This document shows, in pieces, positions 1 to 5,675 of a stretch of DNA of 9,532 bases. The translations under genes were made by a program, and so were the position numbers. Location: NCBI GenBank assembly GCA_013297585.1, contig JAAFHG010000112.1, positions 1 through 9,532 of the forward strand, given 5' to 3'. Below the pieces are notes generated by a model. That model saw only the letters and a program-made list of their open reading frames with translations. It was not told where the DNA came from and ran no database searches. Every line of letters begins with the position of its first letter. Positions within the stretch are counted from its first letter, which is position 1. Origin of the DNA: Chitinophagales bacterium. GTDB taxonomy: Bacteria; Bacteroidota; Bacteroidia; Chitinophagales; Chitinophagaceae.

Positions 1-830
1 TTGTAATTGGTAAAAGCTTCCATTACTTCAGGGTGGTGAATTACTTCTTCTGCAAACTCTTCAAACTGAAAATTCTCTTTGGTTTTAAAATATTCCATGC
101 TACGGTTTAGCATGTCTATTTGGTCACTTTTGTTTACGTCAAACTGCTCAGCTATTTCGTTGCTTATAAACAGCTTGGCCATGCTAAGAACATTGTTGGT
201 GCTGTGATAGCTATCAGCGTAAGGTGTAACATTCAAAAAGTCGTTCACCCAATATTGTGCATCGTTTTGTTTATTGGTAGCATCTACCACACAAACCACA
301 TAGCCATCAGCCTTATTCATCTTAAAAATCAAACACCCTTTATCTAATTTATTAATATTTATGCCATCTTCTGCTGCTACCTCCCAGCCTTGCCCATGTG
401 GAAATACTTTTAAAAACGTTTCTTTCGATTCACTTTTAAATATACCTATAGCCTCAATATATTCTGTATCAAACGGCACATTTTTAAAATGCACCACATA
501 CATTTCGCCTTCTTTTACTTTGGCATGGGTGCTTTTGTTGTAAAGAAAGGTGGCTAGTAAAGCCGATTGAGAAGCAAACTTTTTAGGGTTGTCAAATATT
601 TGCCCTACATAACTATACACTTCATTAAGGCCAATATCGCTGATATGGGTAAAATGATATTGCTCATTTACATTAAAGGGCGCTAGAAAGTATTTTGCTA
701 AGATGCCACGTACAATACCATCATTTAGCAATAAAGGATTGGCTGATAATTTTAAATCTTCACCACGAGTTGGGTTGCCTACTTTGTGTACAATGGCTTG
801 GCTAATTTCTACGCTGTCTATACCTGTCAT
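1..830 (-). CDS. Nucleoid-associated protein, YejK/NdpA (37 kDa) family, 3' end missing
   Basis: The first 276 residues are present; the gene runs off the left edge. The translation begins MTGIDSVEISQAIVHKVGNP and matches what I know of the Bacteroidota members of the NA37/YejK family (PF04245). It has the early 'hkvGN' segment, a KVKEGEMYVVHF strand near residue 105, AIGIFKSESK at 127-136, and the family-typical NINKLDKGCLIF at 158-169, followed by DAQYWVNDFL near 190-199. Full-length members are about 330-350 residues, so roughly 60-70 are missing. The E. coli relative is a nucleoid-associated protein of poorly defined role; DNA binding here is inferred from family only. The start is the ATG at 830. 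No Shine-Dalgarno is visible, which is normal in this phylum. It lies 161 bp downstream of yidD on the same strand and is probably transcribed separately. Confidence 0.85.
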   Translation of the reverse strand, partial: MTGIDSVEISQAIVHKVGNPTRGEDLKLSANPLLLNDGIVRGILAKYFLAPFNVNEQYHFTHISDIGLNEVYSYVGQIFDNPKKFASQSALLATFLYNKSTHAKVKEGEMYVVHFKNVPFDTEYIEAIGIFKSESKETFLKVFPHGQGWEVAAEDGININKLDKGCLIFKMNKADGYVVCVVDATNKQNDAQYWVNDFLNVTPYADSYHSTNNVLSMAKLFISNEIAEQFDVNKSDQIDMLNRSMEYFKTKENFQFEEFAEEVIHHPEVMEAFTNY

Positions 831-882
831 AAAAACGAAGATAGACCACTGATTTTAATGATTGAAATGAAAATCTGATGGG

Positions 883-919
883 AACGCTGATAACGCAGAT
901 ATAACGGATTTACACAGAT
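883..919. repeat. Degenerate tandem repeat of an AACGCnGAT-like unit
   Basis: Four 9-10 bp units follow one another without gaps: AACGCTGAT (883-891), AACGCAGAT (892-900), ATAACGGAT (901-909) and TTACACAGAT (910-919). The tract sits in the non-coding gap between yidD and the nucleoid-associated gene. The word AACGCAGATAT (892-902) recurs exactly at 2028-2038 inside the palindromic element next to rho. Inferred to be part of a dispersed intergenic repeat family; similar short 'aCGCaGAT' phrases are common between genes in Bacteroidota, but I cannot count copies here. Confidence 0.55.
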
Positions 920-965
920 AAAAAGTTATTTACTATTTATAAATCATCCGTTGTGTACTTTGTCT

Positions 966-997
966 CCTTAGTTTCTTTGCGTGAAACCTTCCTAAGG
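966..997 (-). other. Stem-loop over the yidD stop codon
   Basis: CCTTAGTTTC (966-975) can pair with GAAAC (983-987) and TAAGG (993-997), giving a 10-bp stem with a 7-base loop and a 5-base bulge on one side. It overlaps the TAG stop of yidD (992-994). No T-tract follows on the minus strand, so it is not a canonical intrinsic terminator. It may protect the 3' end or be incidental. Confidence 0.3.
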
Positions 998-1222
998 CAA
1001 AGGATCGTAACCGTGGCCGCCCCAAGGATGGCACGAAGCAATACGCTTAATAGCTAGCAAACCACCTTTAAATGGCCCGTATTTTTTTATGGCAGCTAGC
1101 CCATAATGTGAGCAAGTAGGTGTGTAACGGCACTTTGGACCAAGCAATGGCGAAATAACGTATTGGTAAAACTTAATAAGCCCTATTAATGGCAAACTAA
1201 GCAGTTGTAGCAGTAGTTTCAT
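992..1222 (-). CDS. yidD: YidD, membrane protein insertion efficiency factor
   Basis: This 76-residue protein has the whole YidD family signature (PF01809). It begins with a hydrophobic, amphipathic N-terminus (MKLLLQLLSLPLIGLIKFYQ), then YVISPLLGPKCRYTPTCSHYG at 21-41, AIKKYGPFKGG at 44-54, and the C-terminal block CHPWGGHGYDPLP at 64-76. The three conserved cysteines are C31, C37 and C64. YidD is thought to sit at the inner membrane face and help YidC/Sec insert membrane proteins. Its ATG (1222) lies 26 bp inside the 3' end of rnpA in another frame, so translation is probably coupled to rnpA. The common rpmH-rnpA-yidD order is kept, but yidC, often the next gene in other phyla, is not here; a nucleoid-associated protein gene follows instead. 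Confidence 0.95.
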   Translation of the reverse strand: MKLLLQLLSLPLIGLIKFYQYVISPLLGPKCRYTPTCSHYGLAAIKKYGPFKGGLLAIKRIASCHPWGGHGYDPLP

Positions 1223-1601
1223 GTAAGGCGGCTATTAGTTTTTGTACAATAATGGGCATTTTCTTTTCAACCAAGCCTTTTTCTGGTAAGGTTTTATTGA
1301 TGTATAAAAAGAAGGCTATTACCTGCTGATTGTTGACTATAACATATTCGTGCAAGGGCAGTTTATTTAAACGATATTGTTCTTTCATCACTCGTTTTAT
1401 TCGGTTTCTATCTACTGCATGTTTAAAGGTGCGGCTGCTTGCACTAACGCCAATTTTTATGGGAAAATCTAGCGGCTCTTTTACTTGCAAATACATCACT
1501 TTTATAGGAAATACTAAAAACGACTTTCCCTCTGCAAATAACTGCTTGGTAAGCTTTCGACTTTTTAGCTTTTCTTGTTTATTAAACGAAAATATAGCCA
1601 T
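1197..1601 (-). CDS. rnpA: Ribonuclease P protein component
   Basis: A 134-residue basic protein with the RnpA fold signature. The N-terminal segment FNKQEKLKSRKLTKQLFAEGKSF (residues 6-28) corresponds to the usual 'L....F..vf..G' start, and the diagnostic RNR helix appears as FKHAVDRNRIKR at 59-70. It is the protein subunit that helps the RNase P RNA bind pre-tRNA and remove 5' leaders. Length is a little above the 110-130 typical of the family, with a weakly conserved tail (HETTATTA). The ATG at 1601 is only 40 bp below the end of the terminator hairpin that follows rpmH, and no good TAnnTTTG promoter is visible between them, so rnpA-yidD may rely on read-through or on a weak promoter. The 3' end overlaps yidD by 26 bp. 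Confidence 0.95.
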   Translation of the reverse strand: MAIFSFNKQEKLKSRKLTKQLFAEGKSFLVFPIKVMYLQVKEPLDFPIKIGVSASSRTFKHAVDRNRIKRVMKEQYRLNKLPLHEYVIVNNQQVIAFFLYINKTLPEKGLVEKKMPIIVQKLIAALHETTATTA

Positions 1602-1640
1602 TGTAATAGTAAAAGTAACTTGAAACTAACTTATAGAAAC

Positions 1641-1677
1641 AATAAAAAAGACGATTACAATTGCTTGTAACCGTCTT
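1641..1677 (-). terminator. Intrinsic terminator between rpmH and rnpA
   Basis: On the minus strand AAGACGGTTACAA pairs with TTGTAATCGTCTT (12 of 13 positions, one mismatch) around a GCAA loop, spanning 1648-1677, and is followed by a run of six T on that strand (1649-1644). This is a classic rho-independent terminator 41 bp past the rpmH stop. A second, weaker hairpin (ACCG/CGGT core, about 1689-1713) lies between it and rpmH. Confidence 0.8.
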
Positions 1678-1717
1678 AAATATCTATTTAATTAACCGCT
1701 TTTAAAACGGTAATTGC

Positions 1718-1873
1718 TTATTTTAATCCTTTCTCGCTAGAAACTGAAAGTTTCTTACGACCTTTCGCTCTGCGGCTTGCTAATACTTTACGGCCATTTG
1801 CAGATTGCATACGCTTACGAAAACCATGTACAGTTTTACGGCGTTTTTTATGTGGTTGAAATGTTTGTTTCAT
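1718..1873 (-). CDS. rpmH: Large ribosomal subunit protein bL34
   Basis: A 51-residue, strongly basic protein reading MKQTFQPHKKRRKTVHGFRK, then RMQSANGRKVLASRRAKGRK, ending KLSVSSEKGLK. This is the full bL34 signature (TFQPs..kRk..HGFr.RM.t.nGrkvL..RRakGRk.Ls). It is a structural protein of the 50S subunit, buried in 23S rRNA. The ATG at 1873 is the only sensible start, and the length is slightly above the usual 44-50 because of a short tail. It has its own promoter candidate at 1953-1960 and an intrinsic terminator right after it, so it may be made mainly as a short single-gene transcript. Confidence 0.97.
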   Translation of the reverse strand: MKQTFQPHKKRRKTVHGFRKRMQSANGRKVLASRRAKGRKKLSVSSEKGLK

Positions 1874-1952
1874 GCTTTTAATTTTTACTAAACCATCAAT
1901 ATTGTTTCAACGATATAGTAGCGACCATTACCACTATTTTGTGAAAGGACGG

Positions 1953-1960
1953 CAAAAGTA
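1953..1960 (-). promoter_or_regulatory. Candidate -7 promoter box for rpmH
   Basis: Reads TACTTTTG on the minus strand, an exact match to the Bacteroidota -7 consensus TAnnTTTG. Transcription would start near 1946, giving a leader of about 70-75 nt before the rpmH ATG. No clear TTG -33 element is seen at the usual 17-19 bp distance. Confidence 0.5.
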
Positions 1961-2023
1961 AGGGTTTGTTTGTAAAATGTGATTAAAGATTGTGAATTAT
2001 TTAAAAATTATTGTAGCGGAAAC

Positions 2024-2109
2024 ATAGAACGCAGATATTCATGATTGTTAAGATGAAAATGATAAAACATATTTCTTCTTCATGAATATCGTGATAATCT
2101 GCGTTCTAT
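2024..2109. repeat. Palindromic intergenic element between rho and rpmH
   Basis: Two perfect inverted-repeat blocks are nested. ATAGAACGCAGAT (2024-2036) pairs with ATCTGCGTTCTAT (2097-2109), and ATATTCATGA (2035-2044) pairs with TCATGAATAT (2080-2089). The right arm has a 7-base insertion (2090-2096) and the loop is about 35 bases. The element ends 4 bp short of the rho stop codon, so the rho mRNA would carry this large hairpin at its 3' end. There is no T-tract after it on the minus strand, so it is not a standard terminator. The shared word AACGCAGATAT also occurs at 892-902. Confidence 0.7.
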
Positions 2110-2113
2110 TATA

Positions 2114-3841
2114 TTATCTATTCATACTTGCTAAAAACTCTTCATTGCTCTTGGTACCACGCATACGTTTTAGCAATTCGTTCATTGCTTCTTCAGTATT
2201 CATGTCGTTTAAAAACAAGCGTAAAATATTAATACGAGACAATACATCTCTATCTAATAACAAATCATCGCGTCTTGTGCTAGAACCAACCAAATCAATA
2301 GCCGGGAAGATTCTACGGTTAGCCAATCTTCTATCTAGCAATAATTCCATATTACCAGTACCCTTAAATTCTTCAAAAATCACTTCATCCATTTTGCTAC
2401 CAGTTTCTATCAACGCAGTTGCTAAAATGGTTAATGAACCTCCGTTTTCTATTTTACGTGCTGCACCAAAAAACTGTTTTGGTTTTTGCATGGCATTGGC
2501 TTCAACACCACCACTTAATACTTTACCGCTGCTTGGCGCTACAGTATTGTGAGCCCTTGCCAAACGTGTGATACTATCTAGCAATATCACTACATCGTGA
2601 CCACATTCTACCAAGCGTTTTGCTTTTTGCAAAGCCATAGCGCTCACTTTCACGTGTTTTTCAGCTGGTTCGTCAAACGTTGAAGCAATTACCTCACCAT
2701 TTACGCTTCTTTCCATATCGGTTACTTCCTCTGGTCTTTCATCTATTAATACTACCATTAAGTAGCATTCTGGATGATTAGCAGCAATAGCATTTGCTAC
2801 TTCTTTCAACAACATGGTTTTACCCACTTTTGGTTGGGCTACAATTAAACCGCGCTGACCTTTACCTATTGGGGTAAACAAATCTATAATACGAGTGCTG
2901 TAATTATTAGGCGTTGTAAACAAATTCAACTTCTCAAATGGAAATAATGGGGTTAAATAGTCAAATGGTACACGGTCTCTTACCTCATCTGGTCTTTTGC
3001 CATTAATGCCATCAACTTTTAATAAGGCAAAATATTTCTCACCTTCTTTTGGTGGACGTACAGAACCTGAAACGGTATCACCTGTTTTTAGGCCAAATAG
3101 TTTAATTTGACTTGGTGAAACGTACACATCATCTGGTGAACTTAAATAGTTGTAGTCGGATGAACGCAAGAAACCATACCCATCAGGCATCATTTCTAGT
3201 ACACCTTCACCGGGTATAATACCATCAAACTCAATGTTAAACACAGGTTCGCGGCGGAAGTTTTGACGTCTTTCTGGTTGGTGCTGTGGTGTAGTTTCTG
3301 GTGTTTGTTCTGGTATTTCGTTTTCGCCCTCTTGTTGCGCTTCCTCATTAGCAATGCTTTGTGCAATATCTGCAGGCATTACATCGCTAATTCTATTTTC
3401 TGTTGCCTGTAACATTTGTTCTGCAAGGCTCATCTGTAAGTCACTTACTTCAACTTTTGGCTTACGTGGTGCAGGTTTTATAGGTTGTCTTTTTCTAGGT
3501 TCTCTGTTTGCGGGTACTTCTATATTTTCTGGTTCACTAGCTGTAGGTGCAGGCGTTTCGGCAGGTGTAGCTAACGGCGCTTCTTCTTTTGGCGATGTTG
3601 ACATTATTTCTGCCTCGTCGGTACCATTTGCAGTAGATGTTTTTATGGTAGTTTTACGACTACGTGCCTTACGCGGTGCTGCGCTTTCGGTAGTGGCGCT
3701 CTCTTTTGCCGCCTCACTCTCTATTATTTTATTAATTAATGCTTTTTTGTCTAATCCTTTTAGGTCTGTAAGTTTCATCTGTTCTGCCACATCTAATAGC
3801 TCTTGAAGTAGCATGTTGTTTAATTGCAAAATGTCGTACAT
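2114..3841 (-). CDS. rho: Transcription termination factor Rho with long disordered insert
   Basis: A 575-residue Rho, against about 420 in E. coli. Order of parts: Rho N-terminal helical domain (about 1-43, including LLQELLDVAEQMKLTDLKGLDKKALINKII); a low-complexity insert (about 44-200) rich in Ala, Pro, Glu, Lys and Arg with basic patches such as REPRKRQPIKPAPRKPK; the cold-shock RNA-binding domain (about 205-280, RNP1-like DGYGFLRS at 220-227); and the RecA-type ATPase core. The core has Walker A AQPKVGKT at 335-342, Walker B VVILLDS near 417-423, the Q-loop region LSGGVEANAMQKPKQFFGAARK at 442-463, and the R-loop ETGSKMDEVIFEEFKGTGNMEL at 479-500. All catalytic motifs look intact. It is the hexameric ATP-dependent helicase that ends transcripts. 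Large inserts are known in Bacteroidota Rho. The ATG at 3841 gives an intact N-domain. A promoter candidate about 190 bp upstream implies a long leader, which could serve autoregulation. Confidence 0.98.
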   Translation of the reverse strand: MYDILQLNNMLLQELLDVAEQMKLTDLKGLDKKALINKIIESEAAKESATTESAAPRKARSRKTTIKTSTANGTDEAEIMSTSPKEEAPLATPAETPAPTASEPENIEVPANREPRKRQPIKPAPRKPKVEVSDLQMSLAEQMLQATENRISDVMPADIAQSIANEEAQQEGENEIPEQTPETTPQHQPERRQNFRREPVFNIEFDGIIPGEGVLEMMPDGYGFLRSSDYNYLSSPDDVYVSPSQIKLFGLKTGDTVSGSVRPPKEGEKYFALLKVDGINGKRPDEVRDRVPFDYLTPLFPFEKLNLFTTPNNYSTRIIDLFTPIGKGQRGLIVAQPKVGKTMLLKEVANAIAANHPECYLMVVLIDERPEEVTDMERSVNGEVIASTFDEPAEKHVKVSAMALQKAKRLVECGHDVVILLDSITRLARAHNTVAPSSGKVLSGGVEANAMQKPKQFFGAARKIENGGSLTILATALIETGSKMDEVIFEEFKGTGNMELLLDRRLANRRIFPAIDLVGSSTRRDDLLLDRDVLSRINILRLFLNDMNTEEAMNELLKRMRGTKSNEEFLASMNR

Positions 3842-4038
3842 AAATTGTTTTGAGATAAAAAAATCGAGGGATTTGTAGTAGTGGACCCAGTCTTACAAAG
3901 TTTGAAACTAAAAATCGGTTACTTGATAAATGGAAGGAGAAAAACTGAAGGGTTAGTGAGATGACTAAACAGTAGTCAGTTTGTTTCCAATGCAATGTTA
4001 CAGTAAAATGTTTAAATCAAAATTATTTTTCTAATTGG
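3842..4038 (-). promoter_or_regulatory. Putative long 5' leader of rho
   Basis: No convincing gene lies in this stretch. If rho starts from the box at 4039-4046, these bases form a leader of about 190 nt. Two competing pairings are visible: TGACTA (3962-3967) with TAGTCA (3973-3978), and AAACTGA (3942-3948) with TCAGTTT (3976-3982). They share 3976-3978, so they cannot form together. Long leaders are known for rho genes in other bacteria, where they allow self-termination; its role here is inference. Confidence 0.3.
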
Positions 4039-4046
4039 CAAACCTA
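4039..4046 (-). promoter_or_regulatory. Candidate -7 promoter box for rho
   Basis: Reads TAGGTTTG on the minus strand, an exact TAnnTTTG match. No TTG -33 element is found at the consensus distance, so the call rests on the -7 box and its position upstream of rho. Confidence 0.4.
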
Positions 4047-4141
4047 ATACAAAGGTCTATCGTATATCGAACACAAGTTGTATTAAAATTGCTAATCAAT
4101 AGCGGGTTTTTTCAGATGGTGGGGGCTATTCTTAGTCCCCT

Positions 4142-4149
4142 TAATTTTG
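4142..4149 (+). promoter_or_regulatory. Candidate -7 promoter box for the VanZ-like gene
   Basis: TAATTTTG matches TAnnTTTG exactly and lies 16 bp before the TTG start codon of the next gene, so the mRNA leader would be only about 10 nt. Just upstream, GGGGGCT (4121-4127) can pair with AGTCCCC (4134-4140), with one G-U pair, placing a GC-rich hairpin directly against the box. It is divergent from the rho promoter. Confidence 0.5.
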
Positions 4150-4165
4150 TACAAAAATCATCATT

Positions 4166-4552
4166 TTGAAACCCCTTAGCTTTAAACAGTTTCTACCAGC
4201 TATAGCATTTCTAGCTTTTACATTTTTCCTATTTACTTTACCAGGACAAGAATTGCCCGACCTTTCTTGGGCTGCAAAAATTAATTTCGATAAAATGGTT
4301 CATTTAGGGCTATTCACAATTTTAGTTTTTGTGTTTAGTTATCCATTTAAAAAGTCTACACATAATAATGCGCAGCGAAAAAAATGGTTTTTATATATTA
4401 CACTAATAAGCATTATTTATGGCGTTATTATAGAGATTATTCAAAAGTATTTTGTAGTAAATAGATCTTACGATATAGTTGATATTACTGCAGATACACT
4501 TGGTGCAAGCATTGGTTATATTATTGCAATGTTTTTATTTAAAGCAAAATAA
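4166..4552 (+). CDS. VanZ-like integral membrane protein
   Basis: A 128-residue protein with four predicted membrane segments: about 9-24, 43-60, 73-91 and 108-125. VanZ-like family (PF04892) marks are the first-loop segment ending FDKMVHLGLFTILVF (residues 41-55), the GVIIEIIQKYF stretch with the conserved E..Q pair (about 91-101), and RSYDIVDITADTLGASIGY (about 105-123). In most relatives the last motif is RxxDxxDxxANxxG; here Asp replaces the usual Asn. VanZ itself gives low-level teicoplanin resistance, but most chromosomal homologues of this size have no known function, so no resistance role should be assumed. There is no in-frame ATG near the N-terminus: an in-frame TAA lies at 4142, and the first usable start is TTG at 4166. 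It stands alone between rho (divergent) and the GH25 operon (convergent). Confidence 0.85.
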   Translation: MKPLSFKQFLPAIAFLAFTFFLFTLPGQELPDLSWAAKINFDKMVHLGLFTILVFVFSYPFKKSTHNNAQRKKWFLYITLISIIYGVIIEIIQKYFVVNRSYDIVDITADTLGASIGYIIAMFLFKAK

Positions 4553-4579
4553 GTCACGCTTTTAGTAGCGAGTTAGTAT

Positions 4580-4610
4580 AAAAAAATTGGCCTCGATGGA
4601 AATCGAGGCC
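4580..4610 (-). terminator. Intrinsic terminator, minus strand, for the GH25 operon
   Basis: GGCCTCGAT (4589-4597) and ATCGAGGCC (4602-4610) form a perfect 9-bp stem with a 4-base loop. Read on the minus strand the stem is followed by AA and then seven T (4586-4580), a textbook rho-independent terminator. The nearest minus-strand gene upstream is the GH25 lysozyme, whose stop is 230 bp away, so that mRNA would have an unusually long 3' untranslated part. In the plus direction no T-tract follows, so it is not an obvious terminator for the VanZ-like gene. Confidence 0.7.
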
Positions 4611-4842
4611 GCAACCAAAACTAACTGCTTATGAGAAAATTTAAAATCTTATTTCTTATTTAATACTTACTACATACGCAAACACAATGCCAAAAGTTTT
4701 TTATAATTGTTAATTAAAAGTTAGAGCTATTTTTAAATTCTCTTCTTTTTATTAGCAATGTAAAATTGCTTAAAAAAGACTTAAAGAAGTATAATTCGTT
4801 TAAAAAAGAATTGTTAATACTTTATGTGTGTTACAAGCGGTA
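4611..4842. other. Non-coding gap with a 10-codon ORF and small hairpin
   Basis: This very AT-rich stretch has no gene I can support. On the plus strand, ATG at 4631 opens a 10-codon ORF, MRKFKILFLI, with TAA at 4661-4663. It looks like the first third of a signal peptide and stands 20 bp after the 4589-4610 hairpin, so it could be a leader peptide or the remnant of a lost secreted-protein gene. A 6-bp hairpin AGCAAT/ATTGCT spans 4754-4770. On the minus strand the same stretch would be the 3' untranslated part of the GH25 mRNA. Confidence 0.2.
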
Positions 4843-5637
4843 TTATGGCTTTATCAATAGCTTTTTAAAGGTTGTACTATCGCCATTAAATACATTAAAG
4901 TCTACATTGCTTGTAATGCCATTTACGCTACCACGTTCACTATGTTGCCAAAACACCCAATCTCTTGAAATTTTTGGCTTATCAGGCTCTAAATAATGCG
5001 CCACCCACAATGGATAATCGTTAAACTCTTTACCCAAATAACTATTGTAAAAACTAACATAGGTATAAATGATAGGCTTTACACGATAATGTGCCTCTAG
5101 TGTGGTGAGGCATTCTTTTAAGCGAGTACGCATATTTTTGGCAGAAACACCATATAAATGTTCTATATCTACCACAGGCGGTAAATCGCCCGTTGTTAGG
5201 TTTACTTGTTTAATGAAATTATTGGCTTGCTTACTGCCACTTTTTGTAGCCAAAAAAAAATGATACGCACCACGAGGTATATCTACCTGCTTAGTGGCCT
5301 GCCAGTTTTTTGCAAAACGTTTATCTACATCATTAAGGCCTTCGGTGGCTTTTATAAATGCAAAGCCGATTGCCACAGTATCTACATGCATGGCTTTTAC
5401 AAGAGGCCAATACACGGTACTCTGGTAATTACTCACATCAATACCATGTATACTGTAGCCTTGCGGCAAATAAATACCAAAAGCTTCGTAGTAAGCGTTT
5501 TTTGCATCTGCAAGCGCCTGTTTTTCTTTAATTTTTAGTACTACATACCAAGCCACTATTGCTAGTGATAGAAATACAATAAAAATGATAAACAGTCGCT
5601 TAAAAACCGAAGGAGAAGCTTTTCTCTTTTTAGCCAT
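4843..5637 (-). CDS. Membrane-anchored GH25 family lysozyme (N-acetylmuramidase)
   Basis: A 264-residue protein with a basic N-terminus (MAKKRKASPSVFKR), one membrane segment (about 15-34) and a GH25 catalytic domain (about 62-255). Family motifs in order: HGIDVSNYQ at 64-72, AFIKATEG at 93-100, RGAYHFF at 122-128, LPPVVDIEH at 152-160, PIIYTYVSFYNSYL at 188-201, PLWVAHY at 209-215, and WVFWQHSERGSVNGITSNVDFNVF at 227-250. By comparison with GH25 enzymes the acidic catalytic set would be D67, D157, E159 and D246, all present. The family cleaves the beta-1,4 bond between MurNAc and GlcNAc in peptidoglycan. The uncleaved-looking anchor suggests it acts in the periplasm while tied to the inner membrane. 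It follows the aspartyl protease gene by 38 bp and is probably the last gene of that operon. Own-wall remodelling is the simplest role; use against other bacteria cannot be excluded. Confidence 0.92.
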   Translation of the reverse strand: MAKKRKASPSVFKRLFIIFIVFLSLAIVAWYVVLKIKEKQALADAKNAYYEAFGIYLPQGYSIHGIDVSNYQSTVYWPLVKAMHVDTVAIGFAFIKATEGLNDVDKRFAKNWQATKQVDIPRGAYHFFLATKSGSKQANNFIKQVNLTTGDLPPVVDIEHLYGVSAKNMRTRLKECLTTLEAHYRVKPIIYTYVSFYNSYLGKEFNDYPLWVAHYLEPDKPKISRDWVFWQHSERGSVNGITSNVDFNVFNGDSTTFKKLLIKP

Positions 5638-5675
5638 TTGCCAAAACTACGTTGATGCTTTTTGCCTAACTACAA

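Noticed and set aside
2082..2552. 156-codon plus-strand reading frame near the end of rho
   Set aside because: Antisense to the conserved Rho ATPase core and starts inside the palindromic repeat; no family match that I recognise.
3354..3806. 150-codon plus-strand reading frame rich in Ala, Gly and Ser
   Set aside because: Antisense to the low-complexity insert of Rho. Its composition is the mirror of the Ala/Pro/Glu-rich codons, so it is a by-product.
3732..3995. 87-codon minus-strand reading frame overlapping the start of rho
   Set aside because: It is out of frame with rho, has no recognisable domain, and overlaps 110 bp of the conserved Rho N-terminal coding sequence. Its composition looks like translated AT-rich leader.
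4080..4112. Plus-strand intrinsic terminator (GCTA/TAGC followed by GGGTTTTTT)
   Set aside because: The stem is only 4 bp and there is no plus-strand gene upstream for it to serve.
4166..4552. Glycopeptide resistance role for the VanZ-like gene
   Set aside because: No vanR/S/H/A/X genes are present, and most VanZ-like proteins of this size are of unknown function.
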